DNA from: Cupriavidus agavae
GTDB taxonomy: Bacteria; Pseudomonadota; Gammaproteobacteria; Burkholderiales; Burkholderiaceae
Assembly (NCBI RefSeq): GCF_004217045.1
Contig: NZ_SGXM01000005.1
Coordinates: 124,001-188,000 of the forward strand
Length of the DNA: 64,000 nucleotides
Reading direction: 5' to 3'
Made by a program: the position numbers and the translations under genes. Shown in pieces: positions 61,275-64,000 of this stretch. The notes below the pieces were generated by a model. It was not told the origin of the DNA and made no database searches. It was given only the letters and a program-made list of their open reading frames with translations. How positions within the stretch are numbered: the first letter of the stretch is position 1; each line of letters starts with the position of its first letter.

Positions 61275-62793
61275 GCCCGCCGCCGCACCCGCCTCCGGCA
61301 CCGCCACCGGCACGCTGCACCAGTTGCCCGTGGCGGTGCTGGAGCGCGAGCGCGTGGTGCTGGCCAATGGCCCGGCCATGGCGCTCGGGGTGGGCTACGG
61401 CATGCGGCGCGGCGGGGTGCAGGCGCTCTCCGCCGACGTGGTGCAGCTCGAACGCGACCTCGTGGCCGAGGGCGGGCTGGTGACGGCGGTGGCGCTGACG
61501 CTGCTCCATTTCACGCCGGGCGTGACGATCGACCCCGAGCCCGAGGCGGCCACGGTGCTGCTCGACGTCACGGCCAGCCTGCGCCTGTTCGGCGGCCATC
61601 GCGCGCTGTGCCGCGCCGTGCGCGCCCGCGTGCGGCAACTGGGCACGTTCGCGCAGGTTGGCTGCGGTACCACGGCGCAGGGCGCGGCGTGGCTCGCGCG
61701 CCAGCCGGTGCGCAAGACCGCGCGCGGCATCGTCCGGCCGGCGCGCCGCGCGGTGCGGCACGCGCGCATGACCCGGTTGCTGGACCGCCTGCCCGTGGAA
61801 TGCCTGCACGCACTGGCCGATCCGGAATGGCTCGAAGGTATCGGCTGCCGCACGCTGGGGCAGGTGCGGGCGCTGCCGCGTGCGGGGCTGTCGCGCCGGC
61901 TCGGCACCGGGCTGGTGGCACGGCTCGACCAGGCTTACGGCCAGGAACCGGCCGGCTTCGTCTGGTTCGAGGCGCCGCCCGCATTCGCGCAACGGATGGA
62001 CCTGCCCGGGCGCATCGAATCGGTGGACGGCGTGCTGGCCGGCGCGCAGCGGCTGCTGCTGGCGCTCTCGGGCTGGCTGGCGGCGCATCAGGCCGGGGTC
62101 ACGCGCTGCGTGCTGGTGCTCGAACACGAGCGCTACCGGCTGGGCGAGGACACCGACAGCACGCCGGTGCCGCTCGCACTGGCGCAGCCGAGCCGCGATG
62201 CCGCGCACCTGTCGAAGCTGCTGCGCGAGAAGCTCGACAAGGTGCATTTCCACGCGCCGGCAGGTGGCCTCGGGCTGCGCGTGGAGGCGATGGAAACCTG
62301 CGTGCCGCAGAGCGATTCGCTGTTTCCCGATCCGGCCGCCGAGCCGGCCGAACTGGGCCGGCTCATCGACACACTGGTGGCCCGCCTGGGCCGCGACAAC
62401 GTGCTGCAGCCGCATCCGCTGCCCGATCATCGCCCCGAATGCGCCAACCGCTGGTGCCCCGTGGACGAGCCGCCCGCCCGTATTGCGACGCGCGGGCCGG
62501 CCATGGGCCCGCTGCCGCCCGAACGCCCGCTCTGGCTGCTGGAGGCGCCCCGGGCGCTGCGCGTGGAGAAGCATCGCCCCGTGTACCAGGGGCCGCTGGT
62601 GATGCTGACGCGGCCCGAGCGCATCGAGGCCGGCTGGTGGGACGGCGGGCTGGCCACGCGCGATTACTTCATTGCCGAGCGCGCCGACGGGCTGCGCTGC
62701 TGGGTCTACCGCGAACGCCCGGGCCGTCCCATGCGCGACGGGCAGGAAGACGGCGGCGAATACCGCTGGTTCCTGCACGGCCTGTTCGCCTGA
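61198..62793 (+). CDS. imuB: Y-family polymerase-like protein ImuB
   Basis: This catalytically inactive Y-family polymerase homologue bridges ImuA, DnaE2 and the beta clamp. It has 531 residues. The start could also be the ATG at 61207, giving MTFWIAVHLPRLPLDAL, the usual opening. The palm carries VTIDPEPEAATVLLDVTASL rather than the D...DE acidic set of active Y polymerases. The helix-hairpin-helix part GIGCRTLGQVRALPRAGLSR lies near 220. The C-terminal third has QSDSLFPDPA, a possible clamp-binding motif, and ends YRWFLHGLFA. Coupled to imuA by overlap. Confidence 0.9.
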   Translation: MLPMTFWIAVHLPRLPLDALQPSWPEPAAAPASGTATGTLHQLPVAVLERERVVLANGPAMALGVGYGMRRGGVQALSADVVQLERDLVAEGGLVTAVALTLLHFTPGVTIDPEPEAATVLLDVTASLRLFGGHRALCRAVRARVRQLGTFAQVGCGTTAQGAAWLARQPVRKTARGIVRPARRAVRHARMTRLLDRLPVECLHALADPEWLEGIGCRTLGQVRALPRAGLSRRLGTGLVARLDQAYGQEPAGFVWFEAPPAFAQRMDLPGRIESVDGVLAGAQRLLLALSGWLAAHQAGVTRCVLVLEHERYRLGEDTDSTPVPLALAQPSRDAAHLSKLLREKLDKVHFHAPAGGLGLRVEAMETCVPQSDSLFPDPAAEPAELGRLIDTLVARLGRDNVLQPHPLPDHRPECANRWCPVDEPPARIATRGPAMGPLPPERPLWLLEAPRALRVEKHRPVYQGPLVMLTRPERIEAGWWDGGLATRDYFIAERADGLRCWVYRERPGRPMRDGQEDGGEYRWFLHGLFA

Positions 62794-62811
62794 GAACCGG
62801 GGAGGATTGCC

Positions 62812-64000
62812 ATGCTGCCCGGATTGTCTGCGCTGCTGCCGTCGCTGCCCGACTATGTCGAGCTGCACTGCATTTCCAATTTCACTTTCCTCGATGGCGC
62901 CTCGCACCCGCAGGAGCTGATCGAGCGCGCGTTCCGGCTCGGCTACAGCGGGCTGGCGCTGACCGACGAGTGCTCGGTGGCCGGCACGGCGCGCGCCCAC
63001 CACGCCATCAAGGTGCTGCGCGAGGAAATGTGGGAAGCCGTCGCGCGCAGCGCGCGGCGGCTGGCGGCCGGGCAGGGGGCCGGGGATATCGACGATGTGG
63101 ACGAACTCGCGGCCTTCCTGGCCGGGGACGACGAAGACGCGGACGGTGGCGAGGACGGCGACCCGGCCGGTGTCGGCGACGACCCCGACGCCGCCGTCCG
63201 CCGCCATGCCATGCTGGAAACGCTGGCCGCCGCGGCCGACGGGTTCAACCTGATCATCGGCAGCCGCTTCACGCTGGCGCCGGCACCGGGCGACCCCACG
63301 CCGCCGCTGCGGCTGGTGCTGCTGGCGTGCAACCGCGAAGGCTTCGGCAACCTCTGCGAGTTCATCACGCTGGGCCGCACGCGGGCGCAGAAGGGCAGCT
63401 ACCTGCTGCATCCGTCCGACCTGGCCGCGCCGCAGCCGGACCAGGCCCACCTGCGCGGCATGCCGGACTGCCTGGCGATCCTGCTGCCCGACTACTGCGC
63501 CGATGCCGCCGTGCTGCGCGCGCAGGCACGCTGGTGCCGCGAGGTGTTCGGCGAGCGTGCCTGGATGGCGCTGGAACTGCTGCAGGGCCATGCCGAGGCG
63601 CTGCATCGCACACGCCTGGCGGACATCGCGCAGGAGACCGGCGTGCCGCTGGTGGCGGCCGGCGCCGTCAACATGCACGTGCGCTCGCGCAAGCCGCTGG
63701 CCGATGTGCTGACCGCGATCCGGCTGCGCCAGCCGCTGCCCCAGTGCGGCATGGCGCTGGCGCCCAACGCCGAGGCCCATCTGCGCATGCGGCAGGTGCT
63801 GTCGCGTCTCTACCCGCGCGACGCGCTGGCGCAGACGCTGCGCATCGCCGCGCAGTGCGGTTTTTCGCTCGACACGCTGCGCTACGAGTACCCCGAGGAG
63901 ATCGTGCCGCCCGGCTACACGCCGATCAGGTATCTGCGCGAGGAAGTGGAGAAGGGCGCGCGGGAGCGTTTTCCGCACGGCATGGAGCCCGAGTGGGAAG
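62812..64000 (+). CDS. dnaE2: error-prone DNA polymerase DnaE2 (5' part, cut by the window)
   Basis: This is the N-terminal 396 residues of the C-family polymerase that performs SOS mutagenesis with ImuA and ImuB. The PHP domain opens with YVELHCISNFTFLDGASHP near residue 14 and LALTDECSVAGTARAHHAI near 45. An acidic, low-complexity insert (Asp/Glu/Gly-rich, about residues 90-125) interrupts the PHP domain. The start is supported by GGGGAGGA upstream, 18 bases after imuB. Palm and fingers lie beyond the right edge. Confidence 0.93.
   Translation, partial: MLPGLSALLPSLPDYVELHCISNFTFLDGASHPQELIERAFRLGYSGLALTDECSVAGTARAHHAIKVLREEMWEAVARSARRLAAGQGAGDIDDVDELAAFLAGDDEDADGGEDGDPAGVGDDPDAAVRRHAMLETLAAAADGFNLIIGSRFTLAPAPGDPTPPLRLVLLACNREGFGNLCEFITLGRTRAQKGSYLLHPSDLAAPQPDQAHLRGMPDCLAILLPDYCADAAVLRAQARWCREVFGERAWMALELLQGHAEALHRTRLADIAQETGVPLVAAGAVNMHVRSRKPLADVLTAIRLRQPLPQCGMALAPNAEAHLRMRQVLSRLYPRDALAQTLRIAAQCGFSLDTLRYEYPEEIVPPGYTPIRYLREEVEKGARERFPHGMEPEWE

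Noticed and set aside
60727..63978. 1083-codon minus-strand frame under imuAB-dnaE2
   Set aside because: Low-complexity shadow; the plus-strand genes have clear motifs and a LexA box.

Overview
The window is G+C-rich, almost fully coding DNA from a betaproteobacterium of the Burkholderiaceae, most likely Cupriavidus or a close Ralstonia relative. That placement rests on the gene families present: two Bug-type solute receptors, a Burkholderiales-type trimeric porin, a beta-ketoadipate cluster, an HME-RND metal pump, and paired Ku/LigD. No database search was possible, so the genus is an inference. No tRNA, rRNA, CRISPR array, insertion sequence or prophage was seen.

Left part (1-22568). A Bug receptor and two co-transcribed acyl-CoA dehydrogenases are followed by an LprI-like secreted protein, a cupin, and a TonB-dependent siderophore receptor with its PiuC-type dioxygenase (the fiu-ybiX arrangement). 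Trehalase, a shikimate kinase and a PcaQ-like LysR regulator read leftwards. The protocatechuate cluster pcaH-pcaG-pcaB/C-pobA reads rightwards and turns 4-hydroxybenzoate into the 3-oxoadipate enol-lactone. In it PcaB and PcaC are one fused protein, and pcaD is absent from the window. Next come a tannase/feruloyl-esterase-family lipoprotein, a LysR regulator and an alpha/beta-hydrolase lipoprotein. The promoters of the two hydrolases share a two-part operator with identical geometry, which suggests one LysR regulon. A second Bug receptor closes this part.

Middle part (22569-37720). A less G+C-rich islet carries a NYN-domain protein. It is followed by a Gln/Gly-rich repeat protein, a BON-domain periplasmic protein, and a leftward block running ligD, a tiny membrane protein, a hybrid histidine kinase, a proline-rich peptide and ku. 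This block holds a non-homologous end-joining system with a sensor kinase between its two genes. A short-chain dehydrogenase, an oxalate/formate-type MFS transporter with its 43-residue companion, and a Tat-exported PhoX phosphatase follow. The roughly 970-base gap before phoX is rich in signals: PhoB-box-like 11-bp repeats, two inverted repeats, and a strong terminator with no gene in front of it, which suggests a small RNA.

Right part (37720-64000). A GntR regulator diverges from a catabolic gene run: FAD oxidase, MFS importer, DapA-like lyase, aldehyde dehydrogenase, YddG-like exporter and porin. Matching palindromes lie in front of both transcripts. Then come a DUF2945 protein, a DeoR regulator with an ugp-like ABC importer, a broken gene resembling a two-partner-secretion transporter, an RND heavy-metal efflux operon, two small proteins, and the SOS mutagenesis cassette imuA-imuB-dnaE2 behind a perfect LexA box. 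dnaE2 runs off the window.
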